The notes beneath the pieces are model-generated. The model saw only the letters and a program-made list of their open reading frames with translations, did not search any database and was not told the DNA's origin. DNA of 64,000 bases from the NCBI GenBank assembly GCA_014802265.1, contig JAAVCP010000071.1, positions 62,001 to 126,000 of the forward strand. Reading direction: 5' to 3'. Positions within the stretch are counted from its first letter, which is position 1; each line of letters starts with the position of its first letter. A program made the position numbers and the translations under genes. Origin of the DNA: Bacteroides sp. GTDB taxonomy: Bacteria; Bacteroidota; Bacteroidia; Bacteroidales; Muribaculaceae. This document shows, piece after piece, positions 47,274-57,100 of the stretch.

Positions 47274-47999
47274 TTATAATTCAAAGGAACCCGAATCCAT
47301 CTCACTTGGAGTTTTTGACGGTTTATCGTCACACCCTTTGATGACTATAACAATCTCCCCCTTTGGTTGGTTCAGTTCAAAATGCGATGAAAGTTCAGAA
47401 AGTGAGCCTCTGTGGTAAGCTTCATGTAATTTTGAAATCTCGCGACACACACATGCCTCCCGGTCGCCACCAAAATAGTCACTCAATTGACGAAGTGTCC
47501 TTGCAAGGCGCAATGGTGATTCATATATAACCACGGTGCGCGGATCTTTAGCAAGCATCTCAAGACGAGTTGCCCTCCCCTTCTTCGGCGGAAGGAATCC
47601 TTCGAACACGAAACGGTCACACGGTAGTCCGGAAGCGACAAGGGCAGGCACAAAAGCTGTGGCACCCGGCAGACACTCCACTTCAATACCAAGACGCGCA
47701 CATTCGCGGCTTAACATAAATCCGGGGTCAGAAATGCCGGGAGTGCCTGCGTCTGTGATTAGGGCAATCACTTCCCCACCTTCTATTCTCTCGGCAATCT
47801 TAGGAGCTTCCACATGCTCATTAAATTTATGGTGACTCCGCATTGGGGTCTTTATGTCATAATGCTTGAGCAGCACGCCGGAGGTGCGGGTGTCTTCTGC
47901 TAATATCAGGTCTGCCTCCTGAAGAACTTTTATTGCCCGGAAAGTCATGTCTTCAAGATTTCCCACCGGGGTCGGAACAAGATAGAGTTTACCGCTCAT
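47274..47999 (-). CDS. rsmI: 16S rRNA (cytidine1402-2'-O)-methyltransferase RsmI
   Basis: 241 residues. LYLVPTPVGNLEDMTFRAIK at the N terminus, LILAEDTRTSGVLLKHY, and ALITDAGTPGISDPG are the family signatures of this tetrapyrrole-methylase-fold enzyme. It modifies C1402 of 16S rRNA. It has a slightly extended acidic C-terminal tail. It lies 17 bases after the gene at 48017. Confidence 0.95.
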   Translation of the reverse strand: MSGKLYLVPTPVGNLEDMTFRAIKVLQEADLILAEDTRTSGVLLKHYDIKTPMRSHHKFNEHVEAPKIAERIEGGEVIALITDAGTPGISDPGFMLSRECARLGIEVECLPGATAFVPALVASGLPCDRFVFEGFLPPKKGRATRLEMLAKDPRTVVIYESPLRLARTLRQLSDYFGGDREACVCREISKLHEAYHRGSLSELSSHFELNQPKGEIVIVIKGCDDKPSKTPSEMDSGSFEL

Positions 48000-48016
48000 T
48001 ATTTCATTTTTAACAC

Positions 48017-48715
48017 CTATTTAAAATATTTCTTTATTATCGCAAGGAAAGCTGCCACTTCATTTTTCTTTGGATCCCATTGCAGCTCTCCAAGAAAATA
48101 ATCTTCCGCTTCTTCATAGTTTTCCATAGCTGCTACCATAGAGAGCGTATTATTGAAATCGGCATCTGAATTTTTAAACAGTTCCCGCTTGAACAAGTAT
48201 CGATCGTTGATGCTAAAGACAAGCCTGCCTCGCGGCTCCTTTTGAGGAGCAGACTGATTTGTAACCGCTTTCTCTTCCAAATCAGGCACAACACCCAATA
48301 ATACTGCATCAGGAGGCACTGGCTTATCATCTGTCTTTGTCAATTCAGCTTCCTCTTCAGCAGGCAGGGAATCAAACACCGCAGCCACCACCGACTGCAT
48401 CTCTTCCTCCACAGGCGGTTGGTCGGTATTTTCATCGCCTTCATTCAGATCTACCACATACAGAGGCGTATCTGTTTTAGATTCCTCCGCCATCTCTTCA
48501 TTAGGTTGACCTGCCACATCATTTACTCCGGGCTGTTCGGTCGTATCCGTGTCAGGAGCGACGATTTCAGAGGCACGTTCCGCAAGTTCCTCTCCTTTAA
48601 GTCTTATAAGCTGTGGGAGGTGGGCAGGATTATCATCACGGCTTAGAGCGAGGTGTACGAGTCCTTCAAGCTCATATATGCTGTCGAGCAGCTCATTTAG
48701 TTTTTTCTTATCCAT
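48017..48715 (-). CDS. Conserved hypothetical protein, low-complexity middle
   Basis: 232 residues, cytoplasmic. A helical N terminus (LNELLDSIYELEGLVHLAL) and a conserved-looking C terminus (FSINDRYLFKRELFKNSDAD then AEDYFLGELQWDPKKNEVAA, ending LAIIKKYFK) are joined by a disordered acidic linker (about 50-160). The function is unknown. It sits between dacB (7 bases) and rsmI (17 bases) in one transcript. Confidence 0.65.
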   Translation of the reverse strand: MDKKKLNELLDSIYELEGLVHLALSRDDNPAHLPQLIRLKGEELAERASEIVAPDTDTTEQPGVNDVAGQPNEEMAEESKTDTPLYVVDLNEGDENTDQPPVEEEMQSVVAAVFDSLPAEEEAELTKTDDKPVPPDAVLLGVVPDLEEKAVTNQSAPQKEPRGRLVFSINDRYLFKRELFKNSDADFNNTLSMVAAMENYEEAEDYFLGELQWDPKKNEVAAFLAIIKKYFK

Positions 48716-48722
48716 TTATTAT

Positions 48723-49925
48723 CTATTCAAATATTTCAAGAAGCATATCTTCAGCAGCTTTTTTTGCCACTGCCCTATTGTTGAGGTCATTCATGATGAT
48801 CACAACAGTATGCGTCGGTGCATAATCTTCATCAAGCTTATATCCGGCATAACATTGTATCCCATTCATGCTGCCCGTCTTCATTGCAATGTAGCTGTCA
48901 AGAGGAGTCTCGGCAAGGAATTTTCTCAAAGTGCCCTCCTGACCTGCAAGAGGGAAAAAAGAGGCATAGGTGGCATCCTCACTCATATTGGACAAAACAG
49001 CAGTCATGAAATCAGCAGTGACACGGTTAGAACGTGATAACCCTGAGCCATCAATAATCTTTACCCCCTCAAGCGGAACTTCCTTACCCACCCATTTCTC
49101 ATATTCACGTCCGGCTGCATCGGCAGTTGAGCCGTCACCACCTTGCATTTTGCCGTATGTGCGAAGAAAAGACTCTGCAAAAAGATTGTCACTGCGCATC
49201 ATACACGATCGCATGATCTCATCTATCTGAGGAGACAGGTGAGCAAAAATCTGAGTGCGCTGCCCCTCTCCCAATTCTTTGTTATCAACAGAAACACCGG
49301 CGGAGTGAAGCGTTGAGGTAAGATGCCTCACAAACACCGAGGCAGGATTTTCCACTGATTTCTTGCCGGAGGCGTTATTCTGATAATTGAAAGCATGAAA
49401 CCCCGTGCCATAGGACTCCTTAAAATCCGGAACCTGCCAAGAGTCTGGACGTGAAGGACCCGCAAATTCATTGTTGTCTACGATTATTTTTCCCTCTATC
49501 TTGTTGATTCCCATTGACTGTATGATATCGACAATCTCTTTGTTAATGTCGGTGCCACACGGCTCAGGAGCAGAATTTACCGATGGATCGCCTGCCCCCT
49601 CCACGATAAGATTTCCACGCAGGATTCCCATGTCAAGCGGACCATCAATATAGACTCTTGTAGAATAGCGGTAATCGGGACCTACTTCCTCCAACAGAGT
49701 GGCTATGGAGACAGTTTTCATAATTGACGCCGGGACAAGAGACCCAGTGGAATTGTGACTACCAAGGATTTCTCCGCTCTCAAGGTCAACAATCTTTACT
49801 GCCACAGAGCCCGGATTGATTCCGCTCGCTTTTACAAACTTATCTACAGACGCCTGATAATCTTGGGCGTACGCCATCACAGACACCAAAACAGTCAGGG
49901 TGGTCAATAATATCTTCCTTATCAT
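48723..49925 (-). CDS. dacB: D-alanyl-D-alanine carboxypeptidase/endopeptidase (PBP4, class C)
   Basis: 400 residues with a signal peptide (ends near AYAQ, residue 21). Serine nucleophile in SIMK (Ser67, Lys70), the SxN motif in MRSDNLFAE, and KTG in AMKTGSMNG are all present. It cuts the peptide stems and cross-links of peptidoglycan in the periplasm. The protein is shorter than enterobacterial PBP4 (about 480). It leads the operon dacB - 48017 gene - rsmI - lipoprotein. Confidence 0.93.
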   Translation of the reverse strand: MIRKILLTTLTVLVSVMAYAQDYQASVDKFVKASGINPGSVAVKIVDLESGEILGSHNSTGSLVPASIMKTVSIATLLEEVGPDYRYSTRVYIDGPLDMGILRGNLIVEGAGDPSVNSAPEPCGTDINKEIVDIIQSMGINKIEGKIIVDNNEFAGPSRPDSWQVPDFKESYGTGFHAFNYQNNASGKKSVENPASVFVRHLTSTLHSAGVSVDNKELGEGQRTQIFAHLSPQIDEIMRSCMMRSDNLFAESFLRTYGKMQGGDGSTADAAGREYEKWVGKEVPLEGVKIIDGSGLSRSNRVTADFMTAVLSNMSEDATYASFFPLAGQEGTLRKFLAETPLDSYIAMKTGSMNGIQCYAGYKLDEDYAPTHTVVIIMNDLNNRAVAKKAAEDMLLEIFE

Positions 49926-49988
49926 TTCCTTTTAGCTTTTTCTTAAATTATTTTTTTATTGGAAACACGATTTTGTTCTGTCAGTCCG

Positions 49989-49996
49989 CAAAGTTA
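49989..49996 (-). promoter_or_regulatory. -7 element of the dacB promoter
   Basis: TAACTTTG on the minus strand, about 64 bases before the ATG at 49925, in the divergent region with the AI-2E-type transporter gene. Confidence 0.45.
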
Positions 49997-50072
49997 CAAA
50001 AGTTTTCTGAATTTGCCTACTTTTCTTTGCCACATGAAAAATTGTTGCTAAATTTACTCAAAATTTCATGAA

Positions 50073-51158
50073 ATGGCATATCAACGACAACCCTATACTT
50101 TCGACCGCGTGGTAAGAATCCTTTTTACCGTGCTCTCCGTATTAGCGGTGTTATATCTTTTAAATTTGTTGAAAGATGTGCTTCTCCCCTTCATTGTGGC
50201 GTGTCTTATGGCATATATGCTTGAGCCGGTGGTGAAATGGAACATGCGGTGGACTCATACAAAGCGGCGACTCCTGCCGGTGCTTCTCACTATGCTCGAG
50301 GCAGCGGTAGTGATAGGGATTTTATGCGTCATCTTTGTCCCTTATCTTGTGTCAGAGACCTCTCAAATGACACGCATGATTCGTACTTACACCACGACGC
50401 AGACTCAAATCCCTTATATTTCGCAAAGCATTCACGATTTCATCAGAGACAATATTGATTTCAATCAAATCACCAAATTGCTTTCCAAAGAGGAATGGAA
50501 GGAGCTTATAAAGAATACCCTGTCATCATCATGGTCGTTTCTAAGCTCCGGTTTTGCATTTTTAGTAGGCATCATAAGCTGGTTGATCGTATTGCTTTAT
50601 CTGATTTTTATAATGCTTGATTATCAACAGATAATGGTGGGGTTCAAAAAGTTGATTCCGGTGAGGCACCGCCGGCAAACGCTCCGGATTCTGAGCGATA
50701 TTGAAATAGCGATGAACCGTTATTTCCGTGGTCAGTTTCTGATAGCCCTCTCCGTAGGCATTCTGTTTTCAATAGGTTTTCTGATTATCGGATTGCCTAT
50801 GGGGGTCGTGCTGGGGCTCTTTATCGGAATGCTTAATATGGTGCCCTATCTTCAGCTTATATCCCTTCCAATCACACTGGTGCTTTGCATCGTCTGCACG
50901 GCAAGCACAGGAGTGGATTTCTGGGTGATATTCTGGGAAAGCATGGCTGTCTATCTGATAGTGCAGTGTATCCAAGATCTCATACTGACTCCTAAAATCA
51001 TGGGAAAAGCAATGGGTCTGAATCCTGCCATCATTCTCCTCTCTCTTTCTATATGGGGTGCGCTCCTCGGATTCATGGGGCTTATAATAGCTCTTCCCCT
51101 CACCACCCTTATTCTCTCCTATTACGATACATACGTAGTGCATCGCCACTCCTCATAA
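50073..51158 (+). CDS. AI-2E family (PerM-like) membrane transporter
   Basis: 361 residues with seven to eight membrane segments. Motifs include DVLLPFIVACLMAYMLEPVV early, YFRGQFLIALSVGILFSIGF and GLPMGVVLGLFIGMLNMVPY later, and LILTPKIMGKAMGLNPAIIL, all family signatures. Members export small molecules or sodium; the autoinducer role does not hold for all. The substrate is unknown. It lies 40 bases before the antiporter gene. Confidence 0.9.
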   Translation: MAYQRQPYTFDRVVRILFTVLSVLAVLYLLNLLKDVLLPFIVACLMAYMLEPVVKWNMRWTHTKRRLLPVLLTMLEAAVVIGILCVIFVPYLVSETSQMTRMIRTYTTTQTQIPYISQSIHDFIRDNIDFNQITKLLSKEEWKELIKNTLSSSWSFLSSGFAFLVGIISWLIVLLYLIFIMLDYQQIMVGFKKLIPVRHRRQTLRILSDIEIAMNRYFRGQFLIALSVGILFSIGFLIIGLPMGVVLGLFIGMLNMVPYLQLISLPITLVLCIVCTASTGVDFWVIFWESMAVYLIVQCIQDLILTPKIMGKAMGLNPAIILLSLSIWGALLGFMGLIIALPLTTLILSYYDTYVVHRHSS

Positions 51159-51198
51159 TGATAAACGATAATTTATCACTAACACTTTTTTTCCACTT

Positions 51199-53535
51199 AT
51201 GCTAACATTACCCGTAAACCAAGAAACTGAAGTAACTACCCAGGACCCCACCGAAGAGGTGGCTGTCCAGACCTTCACAGAAATCAATGGCGACTCCGGT
51301 AAGGAAAACGCCATAGAAGAAGATCACACTAACGGACTGATAGCCGACCTTGCATGGATTCTTCTCCTCGGCGCAATAGTGACTCTTCTTTTCAAGAAGC
51401 TGAAGCAACCTGTAGTATTGGGCTACATTCTTGCCGGATTCCTGGCAAGTCCGAAGTTTATCTATCTGCCCTCAATTTCCAATCTGGAGAATATTGAATT
51501 TTGGGCTGACTTAGGTATTGTGGTGCTTATGTTTACCCTCGGATTGGAGTTTAGTTTCAGGAAATTGCTAAATTCAGGTTCATCAGCAGTCGTAACTGCC
51601 TTGATCATTATTACCGGCATGACATTTGCCGGGTTCGGCGTGGGCAAGATACTACATCTTAACTCCATCAACTGTATTTTCCTCGGAGGTATGATTTCTA
51701 TGTCGAGTACCACGATTATTCTTAAGACCCTAACCGATTTGGGTATGCGTCAAAAGAAATTTGCATCATTGGTACTTGCAGTGCTGATTATAGAAGACCT
51801 GTTTGCGGTGTTGATGCTCGTGTTGCTTTCATCACTTGCCATGGGCAATGTAGAGGGCTCAGACCTACTTTTCTCAGTTGCAAAGCTCGTTTTCTTCCTG
51901 ATAATATGGTTTCTTGTGGGAGTTTATATTCTTCCCTCCTTTCTCACCAAGACCAAAAACTATCTCAATAACGAAACGCTCCTGGTGGTCGCGATGGGAT
52001 TATGTTTTTCAATGGCAATATTCTCCGTGGTTTGCGGCTTCTCTTTAGAGTTAGGAGCTTTTGTAATGGGTTCTATTCTTGCCGGCACAATGGTAGCAGA
52101 AAGAATGGAGAAGGTGGTGCAACCGGTGAAAGACCTGTTTGGCGCAGTGTTCTTCATTTCCGTAGGCATGATGGTAGACCCGGGTGTATTGGCAACCTAT
52201 TGGTCTGAGATACTACTACTGGCAGTAGTAGTGATATGCGGTATGATTTTCTTTGGCACCATTGGAATGCTCGCCACCGGTCAAACTCTGAAAGTAGCAA
52301 TCGAAAGCGGATTTACTCTGACACAGGTAGGTGAGTTCTCGTTTATCATTGCCTCACTTGGTATGAGCCTTGGGGTGCTTGAACCATCTCTCTATCCGAT
52401 AATCGTTGCAGTGTCAGTCATTACAATTTTCACCACCCCCTACTTCGTAAAACTCTCGCAGCCGGCTTACGGATTTGTAGAGGCTCACCTGCCTAAAAAG
52501 CTTGGATTCCTGATAAACCGCTACAGCAATCAGGTGACTGACTCCAGCAGCAACAAACGCTTGTGGCGCGAAATCCTTGGTAGGTATCTTTGGAGAATTG
52601 TGCTTTACTCAGTGGTGCTTCTTGCAATCATATTAGCTTCCAAAATGCTACTTTTCCCATTATGCGAGAAATATCTCCACAGTTGGGGACGCTTTACAGC
52701 CACCGCAATCACATTTGCATGTATGCTCCCCTTTCTGTTCGCCCTGTCGTTTAGTTCAACAAAACCCGACGAGAGAAATCAACTTCATGCCACGGCAAGC
52801 TTCTATGCAGTCCCCCTTGTTGCAATGAGAATCATACGCTATCTTGTCGCATTGTTGTTTATTGTCTATATGGTGAGCATCGCCTATAATGGAATAGCCG
52901 CATGGATTACCGGAATGATATGCTTCGTGCTCGTAATAGTGTTCGCCTCATCGAAATTAATAAACCAATATGACAGAATAGAGAAGAAGTTTATGGACAA
53001 CCTCAATATCAGGGAGAACACCCGTCTGGGACTTAATAATAACCTTGTCGGCGATTTGCATCTTGCCTATGTAGAGGTGGGTGCCTACACTTCCTTTGTC
53101 GGCGATAAGCTACGTGATTCCGGTTTGCGCAGAGATTATGGTGTGTCAGTAGCGAGCATTCAACGTGGCGATAAATTTATTCCGCTGCCAGGGGTTGACA
53201 CACGTATTTTCCCGGGTGACGTGATTGGCGTAATCGGCAATGATGAACAGATAAAGAAACTCAATGACGATATTGAGCGTGATGATAAAGCCCTACGTGC
53301 GATTGAGCCTATGCAAGCACAGGTATCTCTCCAGAGTATAAGGCTGTCAGGGAATTCTCCAATCATCAACATAGAACTGGGGAAAACAAATCTTCGTGCT
53401 GACTACTCATGTATGATTGTAAAAGTGCAACGTGAAGACGATGAGTTTGAAAATCCCGGACCTTCAACCGTACTTAGGGAAGGCGATATAGTATGGGTGG
53501 TGGGTGACCCAAGCCGTATAGAATCAATGCAATAA
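51199..53535 (+). CDS. CPA2 cation:proton antiporter with two RCK_C domains
   Basis: 778 residues. A hydrophilic N-terminal extension of about 50 residues precedes about twelve membrane segments of a Kef/NapA-type antiporter (QPVVLGYILAGFLASPKF, ISMSSTTIILKTL, ELGAFVMGSILAGTM). A second membrane section (about 455-600) is followed by two TrkA-C/RCK_C domains (about 610-690 and 710-778; IFPGDVIGVIGNDEQI and LREGDIVWVVGDPSRI). No NAD-binding RCK_N domain is visible. It probably exchanges K+ or Na+ for protons. Confidence 0.88.
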   Translation: MLTLPVNQETEVTTQDPTEEVAVQTFTEINGDSGKENAIEEDHTNGLIADLAWILLLGAIVTLLFKKLKQPVVLGYILAGFLASPKFIYLPSISNLENIEFWADLGIVVLMFTLGLEFSFRKLLNSGSSAVVTALIIITGMTFAGFGVGKILHLNSINCIFLGGMISMSSTTIILKTLTDLGMRQKKFASLVLAVLIIEDLFAVLMLVLLSSLAMGNVEGSDLLFSVAKLVFFLIIWFLVGVYILPSFLTKTKNYLNNETLLVVAMGLCFSMAIFSVVCGFSLELGAFVMGSILAGTMVAERMEKVVQPVKDLFGAVFFISVGMMVDPGVLATYWSEILLLAVVVICGMIFFGTIGMLATGQTLKVAIESGFTLTQVGEFSFIIASLGMSLGVLEPSLYPIIVAVSVITIFTTPYFVKLSQPAYGFVEAHLPKKLGFLINRYSNQVTDSSSNKRLWREILGRYLWRIVLYSVVLLAIILASKMLLFPLCEKYLHSWGRFTATAITFACMLPFLFALSFSSTKPDERNQLHATASFYAVPLVAMRIIRYLVALLFIVYMVSIAYNGIAAWITGMICFVLVIVFASSKLINQYDRIEKKFMDNLNIRENTRLGLNNNLVGDLHLAYVEVGAYTSFVGDKLRDSGLRRDYGVSVASIQRGDKFIPLPGVDTRIFPGDVIGVIGNDEQIKKLNDDIERDDKALRAIEPMQAQVSLQSIRLSGNSPIINIELGKTNLRADYSCMIVKVQREDDEFENPGPSTVLREGDIVWVVGDPSRIESMQ

Positions 53536-53548
53536 CAAAATAATGAAA

Positions 53549-53590
53549 TGAAGGGGTGTATCAAAATTCAAATTTTGATACACCCCTTCA
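53549..53590. terminator. Hairpin terminator between converging genes
   Basis: Perfect 20-base arms (53549-53568, 53571-53590) with a 2-base centre. The stem GGGTGTATCAAAATT is identical to the hairpin at 32901. Confidence 0.8.
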
Positions 53591-53631
53591 TTATCCCACT
53601 TGCATTTATAGTAAAAAATGACTATTATTCC

Positions 53632-54264
53632 TTAAAAAGGGAGACCGGTGCCAATAAACCCTATCGTTATATCATCGTTGAAATCAACCACAGTAGGCGC
53701 AGACCCTGAATAATATAAGCGTCGGGAAAGAGTCTCCGTCAACGTATCCTGAGAGGGGGCAAACCACAACCCCTCCCATACCCAATACCAGCTGCCACCA
53801 CCGTCATAGCCCGACCATTTCGCAGTCACACCAGGCAATTCAAGCACTTTGGCGAATTTATCACCAATTCCAAATTCACCTTTAGGAGCCTTGACCTTTA
53901 CGTCTTTACCTATGACATTAATAACATCTATCTTTCCTTCACCAAAATCATAGCCTATGAATTTCTCGCCGTCAGAATCAGAGAAAGTCACTGTCACGGC
54001 ATCTTCACTTGCACCGTCAAGTTTCTTATCATAAAGATCCGGGGCATAGTCAGGGACATTATTAATCGACATCCCGATCTTGATCACTCCTACACTGTCC
54101 TTAGTGATGTATGCCATCGGCTTCCGGACGACTGAATCTGTCAAAAGCTCCACTTCTTCCAAAACAGAATCAAATTCACTTAACACCTCTTTTTTGCTTC
54201 CACCACAAGCAGTAAGTATCACTGCCCATAGTGCAGAAATAATAATTTTCTTATGTGTCGTCAT
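53632..54264 (-). CDS. Lipoprotein of unknown function
   Basis: Start set at 54264 (MTTHKKIIISALWAVILTAC), giving a lipobox with Cys20; the longer frame from 54297 adds residues that overlap the antiporter gene. About 210 residues. After the anchor come an acidic stretch and a beta-rich domain with YITKDSVGVIKIGMSINNVP, a motif resembling those of secreted Bacteroidetes proteins that carry a 'VxxIxIGMS' repeat, and later FSDSDGEKFIGYDFGEGK. The function is unknown. It follows the antiporter on the same strand. Confidence 0.65.
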   Translation of the reverse strand: MTTHKKIIISALWAVILTACGGSKKEVLSEFDSVLEEVELLTDSVVRKPMAYITKDSVGVIKIGMSINNVPDYAPDLYDKKLDGASEDAVTVTFSDSDGEKFIGYDFGEGKIDVINVIGKDVKVKAPKGEFGIGDKFAKVLELPGVTAKWSGYDGGGSWYWVWEGLWFAPSQDTLTETLSRRLYYSGSAPTVVDFNDDITIGFIGTGLPF

Positions 54265-54283
54265 ATATGGATATATTTTATTT

Positions 54284-56308
54284 TCAACTTTCGCCAAACT
54301 GCGACGGATAAATCACTAAAAGATTGTAACTCGCAAAATTACGGCTAAGAAAGCCTGGGAGGTTCTCAAGGTCGCCCGTGTAGGAAAGTGAGCCTTTCCT
54401 GGCAGCCACAACCATTAGCAGATCTTCATCATTAATTTCCACCGAATGAAGAATAAAGTCATCCCAACTGTTGAGCTCCCTGTATTCCTGCCGGATAGAG
54501 AAATTTCTATCGGCAAGCACATTTCTGATAAAAGACGCTGTCGCGGGATAGGTCATAAAAATAACTTTGCATGCAAGTTGAGTAGCAAGATTGCCGACTC
54601 GCTCCACCCATGTGCGAAATCCTGTCTCATATTCAGCACGGTCAGGCACCAGCACCACAAGGCGTGCCAAGGTATCAACAGGCACAAAACAACGTGAGAT
54701 AAAAATCATCTTATTCGTGGTCTGCAGAAGCTGTTCAATCATAGTGCCATAAAACGTGTCAACTATATTTGATTTGCGGTGGAGACCAATCATAATGTCG
54801 CTTGCCATATTTTGTTTTGCCTCGTTGGTGATTCCAGCCACAACGTTTACGTCGTAACGCTCAATGTCTTTCACTTCTATATCGATTGCCTGAGCAGCGG
54901 TGACAGCAGAGCGCAAAGCACTGCGTCCCATCGTCAGAGTGCGAGAATCGTCGGAGTTCCTTACAAATAGAGCCGTGACCGGGTGTTGGTTCTTTCGGTT
55001 GCGCATCAACAAAGCGAGGCGCATAAGCCCTTCGGCAGTGACAGGATTTGCCACTGCCACAAGCTGGCGGGCATACTCACCGGGTCCATGCTCTCCCTCT
55101 GACTCAAACTCCTTCTCAGTAAGTTCTATCCTCAGCCGTTTGGTAGCATCTTGAGTGGTGAATGTTGAAACCACGCAACAAACCAAAATCATCACCACAG
55201 CACCATTCATCATGTCCTCGGTAAGAAGTCCATGTTGGAAACCAATCATTGTGGCTGCAATTGTGGCGGCTGCTTTCCCGGAGGTGAGTCCAAACATTAT
55301 CTTTCGGTCAACACTTCCGAATTTGAACAATTTTGCCCCTACATATGCCGACAGCCATTTTGAAGCCATTGACACACCTATCATATTGACTGCCACCCAA
55401 CCTACACCCCACCCCTTGAAGATGACATGCACATTGATAAGCATTCCCACACCAATCAGGAAGTAAGGGATAAACAGAGCATTGCCTACAAACTGGATTC
55501 TTCCCATCAGTCCGGAACGGGCAGGAATAAAGCGATTGAGTATCAATCCGGAGTAAAAGGCACCCAAAATTGCCTCAAGTCCGATAAGTTGAGCTGTCAC
55601 CGAGGCTATAAAGACCATCGACAGGATATATATAAACTGGCTCACCATTTCGCTGAACTTCCGGAAGAACCACCGGGTGATAAACCTGAATGAGAACCCT
55701 ACTACCAGCGCATATATAATCATCTCAAGAAGCAAAATCATGAAACGCCTCATGCTGAAGCCTCCTTCAGATGACTCCACTACCCCCGCAAGGGTGACAA
55801 GGGCAAGCATAACTGTGACTATCGTTGCACACACGGCAATCACGGCAGGTTTGGTATTCTGAAGACCAAACCGACTTACTATAGGATATGAGATAAGGGT
55901 ATGGGAAGCATACATGCTGGCTATAAGTACGCACGTATTCCAACCGGCTCCAAATGAAAGGCGTGAACCGAAAATACCGGCAACCATAGGTATGGCAAAG
56001 GTAATCAAGCCAAATATAATGCCTCTCTTAAGATTTTTACGCAGGTGGAACATATCAATCTCCACTGCAGCAAGAAACATGAGATAAAGAATTCCTACCT
56101 GCCCGAATATTTCAAAACTTGCATCACGTGCAAGCACATTGAATCCGTATGGACCTACGATAATACCCGATAATATCAACCCCACAATATGAGGGATGCC
56201 AAGCCGCCGGAACACTATCGGGCACACCAGAATAATCAGGAGCACCAACAGGAAGATGGCAACAGGCTGACTCAACGGGAAAGTAAATATAGAGGCAAAG
56301 AGGGTCAT
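54284..56308 (-). CDS. CPA2 cation:proton antiporter with universal-stress-like C-terminal domain
   Basis: 674 residues. About twelve membrane segments (LGIPHIVGLILSGIIVGPYG, GLTSGKAAATIAATMIGFQ) form the antiporter; from about residue 400 a cytosolic region resembles tandem universal-stress-protein folds (VTALFVRNSDDSRTLTMG, KQNMASDIMIGLHRKS). It differs from the antiporter at 51199, which carries RCK_C domains, so the two are probably controlled by different signals. It lies 27 bases after tatD on the same strand. Confidence 0.88.
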   Translation of the reverse strand: MTLFASIFTFPLSQPVAIFLLVLLIILVCPIVFRRLGIPHIVGLILSGIIVGPYGFNVLARDASFEIFGQVGILYLMFLAAVEIDMFHLRKNLKRGIIFGLITFAIPMVAGIFGSRLSFGAGWNTCVLIASMYASHTLISYPIVSRFGLQNTKPAVIAVCATIVTVMLALVTLAGVVESSEGGFSMRRFMILLLEMIIYALVVGFSFRFITRWFFRKFSEMVSQFIYILSMVFIASVTAQLIGLEAILGAFYSGLILNRFIPARSGLMGRIQFVGNALFIPYFLIGVGMLINVHVIFKGWGVGWVAVNMIGVSMASKWLSAYVGAKLFKFGSVDRKIMFGLTSGKAAATIAATMIGFQHGLLTEDMMNGAVVMILVCCVVSTFTTQDATKRLRIELTEKEFESEGEHGPGEYARQLVAVANPVTAEGLMRLALLMRNRKNQHPVTALFVRNSDDSRTLTMGRSALRSAVTAAQAIDIEVKDIERYDVNVVAGITNEAKQNMASDIMIGLHRKSNIVDTFYGTMIEQLLQTTNKMIFISRCFVPVDTLARLVVLVPDRAEYETGFRTWVERVGNLATQLACKVIFMTYPATASFIRNVLADRNFSIRQEYRELNSWDDFILHSVEINDEDLLMVVAARKGSLSYTGDLENLPGFLSRNFASYNLLVIYPSQFGES

Positions 56309-56335
56309 AGGCAGAATATTGATTATGGAAAGAGA

Positions 56336-57100
56336 TTATAGTCCAAACACAGTGACAGCATTTTCTGTGGTCTTTATTTCGACCTCTTCTGTTGTCACTT
56401 CAAGAGTCTCTGCAATCTTTGCACATATTGAGGGGAGATATGAGCTTTCGTTTCGCTTCCCTCTATAGGGCACCGGCGCAAGATAAGGGGAATCAGTCTC
56501 AAGAAGCATTCTGTCAAGGGTAATTTCCGATAATGCCTCACGCAATTGCTGTGCATTTTTAAATGTCACAACACCATTTATTCCAAACATGGGGTCGCAC
56601 ACTTCCCGAATTCTCTTTACATCGTCAGGGCTGCCGGTAAAGCTATGGAATATGAGCCTGACACGTGGTGCCACCTCATGAATGACTGCGAGTGTATCTT
56701 CAAGTGCCTCACGGCAATGGATAATCACAGGCAGATTGAATCTGTCGGCTATGCGCAACTGCTCCCGGAATGCCTCAAGCTGTTGCTCCCTGCGGCTTGT
56801 GTCCCAATATAGGTCAAGCCCTACTTCACCGACAGCTGCAAACCCGCCTTTCTCAAGACTATGCTCCATCTGTGCCACCACTTCACGCCAGTCATCTCCC
56901 ACTTCCGTAGGATGAAGACCGAGAGCGACGGAAGTGTGTTGTGGGAAACGGTCATGCAGGCTGCACATGGGTGCGATGGTGGAAGCATCCACATTTGGAA
57001 GCACTATATGAGTGACTCCGGCGGCGAGAGCACGCGCCAATGCGTCGCCCCCGCCGTCGGAGAATTCTTCCATATAGATATGTGAATGTGTATCTACCAT
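56336..57100 (-). CDS. TatD family metal-dependent deoxyribonuclease
   Basis: 254 residues. Metal ligands in VDTHSHIY, GEVGLDLYWDTS, VIIHCREA, LIFHSFTGS and LLETDSPYLAPVPYRG are all present, in the family order. Members are Mg-dependent 3'-5' DNases involved in repair or DNA breakdown. The start overlaps the stop of the polyprenyl synthetase gene by one base (TAATG). Confidence 0.92.
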   Translation of the reverse strand: MVDTHSHIYMEEFSDGGGDALARALAAGVTHIVLPNVDASTIAPMCSLHDRFPQHTSVALGLHPTEVGDDWREVVAQMEHSLEKGGFAAVGEVGLDLYWDTSRREQQLEAFREQLRIADRFNLPVIIHCREALEDTLAVIHEVAPRVRLIFHSFTGSPDDVKRIREVCDPMFGINGVVTFKNAQQLREALSEITLDRMLLETDSPYLAPVPYRGKRNESSYLPSICAKIAETLEVTTEEVEIKTTENAVTVFGL

